14,012 bases of DNA from an uncultured Eubacteriales bacterium (GTDB lineage Bacteria; Bacillota; Clostridia; Oscillospirales; Butyricicoccaceae), in NCBI GenBank assembly GCA_934636325.1, contig CAKUAK010000065.1, positions 1-14,012 of the forward strand, written 5' to 3'. The notes below the pieces were generated by a model. The model did no database searches. It was not told the origin of the DNA and saw nothing but the letters and a program-made list of their open reading frames with translations. Numbering within the stretch: the first letter of the stretch is position 1; every line of letters begins with the position of its first letter. This document shows positions 12,928 through 14,012 of the stretch, in pieces. The position numbers were made by a program, and so were the translations under genes.

Positions 12928-13998
12928 ATGAAGAAAAAACTGACTGCGCTGGCGCTGGCCGCCGTAATGATGCTCATGCTGGCCGCAGGGTGCGCCCGCT
13001 CCGAAACCGATCACAAGATCGCCATGGTGACCGACTCGGCGTCGGTAAGCGACAACCACCTTAATCAGGCCGTATGGCAGGGGCTCGAACTGATCGCCGA
13101 CGAATATGGCGCCGATATAAACTTTTTCCGTCCCTCCGGCCCGAGCACCGATAATTTCATGGAGGGTGTCGATACCCTTATCGAAAACGGATACGATGTC
13201 ATCGTATTCCCCGGCGCTCTCTTTACAGAGGCCCTCGAAAGGGCCTGCGCCGTCTATCCCGACTGCATATTTGTCGGGATCGACTGTGATATCGAGTCGG
13301 TGCCCTCCAACGCCGTAACGGTCTCATTTGACAAGAGCCAGGCCGGCTTCCTCGCCGGGCTGGCCGCCGCGATAGAGCTCGACGGAAAGACCTTCGGCTG
13401 TGTCCTCGGTTCCTCTTCCCCTTTTGCCGAAGAGCTTGTATCGGGTCTCATGCAGGGTGTCGAATATGCCCGCGAGCATTACGGCTCGACAGCCGTGCTG
13501 TCCCACGAAAACATGGTGCTTCTTGACGACACCGCAAACTATCCTCTCGGACAGCAGCAGGCCGCCATGCTTTTTGATTCTGGTGTCGACTGCATACTTG
13601 TCTCCTCCGATCCCACCGGCCTCGGGGCTGCCGCCGAAGCGCGCATGCGCGCCCTCATGGGCGACGAGGTATACATCATCGGCTCTGATGCCGATATGTA
13701 TGTCACGGCCGAATATGACACGGAAAAAGAGCTTTCCTGTGCCGTCACCTCGGCCATGTCGGACTATTCGGCCGCCATATGCTCTGTCGCAAAGGATATA
13801 ATCGTCGGCGGTGACGCACAGCTCGGCAAAAATCTTGTATTCGATCTCGGCTCCGGCTCGGTCGGACTTCCCGAGGAAAACCCCGCCCTCTCGCAGGAGG
13901 CGCTTGACGCCGCGGCCGACGCCGCCAAAAAGATATCGTCGGGCGAGCTGGTCGTCGCCAATATGACGGCCTCCTCCAATGCCGCCGCCAAAAACTAA
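12928..13998 (+). CDS. BMP/PnrA-family substrate-binding lipoprotein
   Basis: A 356-residue lipoprotein with a signal peptide ending LAAGC (18-22, lipidated C22) and a mature periplasmic-binding-fold domain of the BMP family, whose characterised members (PnrA, Med) bind purine nucleosides for ABC uptake. The N-terminal signature IAMVTDSASVSDNHLNQAVWQG (31-52) has the expected acidic and N-Q pair; a second conserved part is SFDKSQAGFLAGLAAA (133-148), and IIGSDADMY follows near the hinge of lobe 2. The C-terminal tail is Ala/Ser-rich (after about 330). The protein is complete, ending 14 nt before the window edge. No ATPase or permease partner is inside the window; one may follow downstream, or the protein may be an orphan receptor. 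Ligand is inferred from family only. Confidence 0.9.
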   Translation: MKKKLTALALAAVMMLMLAAGCARSETDHKIAMVTDSASVSDNHLNQAVWQGLELIADEYGADINFFRPSGPSTDNFMEGVDTLIENGYDVIVFPGALFTEALERACAVYPDCIFVGIDCDIESVPSNAVTVSFDKSQAGFLAGLAAAIELDGKTFGCVLGSSSPFAEELVSGLMQGVEYAREHYGSTAVLSHENMVLLDDTANYPLGQQQAAMLFDSGVDCILVSSDPTGLGAAAEARMRALMGDEVYIIGSDADMYVTAEYDTEKELSCAVTSAMSDYSAAICSVAKDIIVGGDAQLGKNLVFDLGSGSVGLPEENPALSQEALDAAADAAKKISSGELVVANMTASSNAAAKN

Positions 13999-14012
13999 AA
14001 TTACATAAAAGC

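Noticed and set aside
1..14012. Mobile element, phage, toxin-antitoxin, defence or CRISPR system
   Set aside because: No transposase, integrase, capsid, nuclease, Cas or toxin-like product and no repeat arrays or target-site duplications are visible; all genes fit a chromosomal housekeeping or regulatory context.

Overview
The window looks like a chromosomal segment from an anaerobic Clostridia-type Firmicute. It carries an NAD-linked multisubunit [FeFe]-hydrogenase, several families found mainly in Clostridia (DUF4364, YerB/DUF3048, PadR paired with DUF2812, NusG-domain-II proteins), strong GGAGG-type ribosome binding sites, and promoters close to the TTGACA/TATAAT consensus. Coding DNA is fairly GC-rich while spacers are AT-rich. 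Sense codons TTA, CTA and TCA seem to be rare, because the strand opposite several genes stays open for very long stretches. No transposase, integrase, tRNA, rRNA or CRISPR array is seen.

Left part (11-4260, minus strand): a three-gene operon ordered hydC (NuoE-like), hydB (NuoF-like with extra iron-sulfur domains), hydA (catalytic [FeFe]-hydrogenase). This is the layout of trimeric NAD-linked, probably electron-bifurcating hydrogenases that couple NADH and ferredoxin oxidation to H2 formation. A consensus promoter precedes hydC, and two or three Rex-like (NADH/NAD+ sensing) half-site pairs lie over and upstream of its -35 box.

Middle-left (4261-6938, minus strand): thiamine pyrophosphokinase with its own promoter and terminator, then a GntR/YtrA-type regulator, ABC ATPase and ABC-2 permease operon. 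The regulator's promoter contains an operator made of two 10-bp direct repeats plus an inverted repeat. A divergent flavin-binding PNPOx-family gene follows on the plus strand (7025-7501).

The 296-bp spacer at 7502-7797 has a plus-strand promoter and a very strong hairpin terminator with no credible gene between them: a candidate small RNA of about 155 nt.

Middle-right (7798-11038, minus strand): a PadR regulator translationally coupled to a DUF2812 membrane protein, with a near-perfect 34-bp palindrome over the PadR -10 box; a pair encoding a signal-peptidase-like protein that appears to lack catalytic residues and a NusG-domain-II membrane-anchored protein (TTG start); and a DUF3298-type protein without a signal peptide.

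Right part (11172-13998, plus strand): a DUF4364 winged-helix protein (TTG start), a YerB-like DUF3048 lipoprotein and a BMP/PnrA-type nucleoside-binding lipoprotein. The last two are probably co-transcribed, and the remaining transporter genes, if any, would lie beyond the right edge. Most of this window is ordinary clostridial chromosome. The items most worth a second look are the candidate small RNA, the operator architectures, and the degenerate signal-peptidase-like / NusG-II pair.
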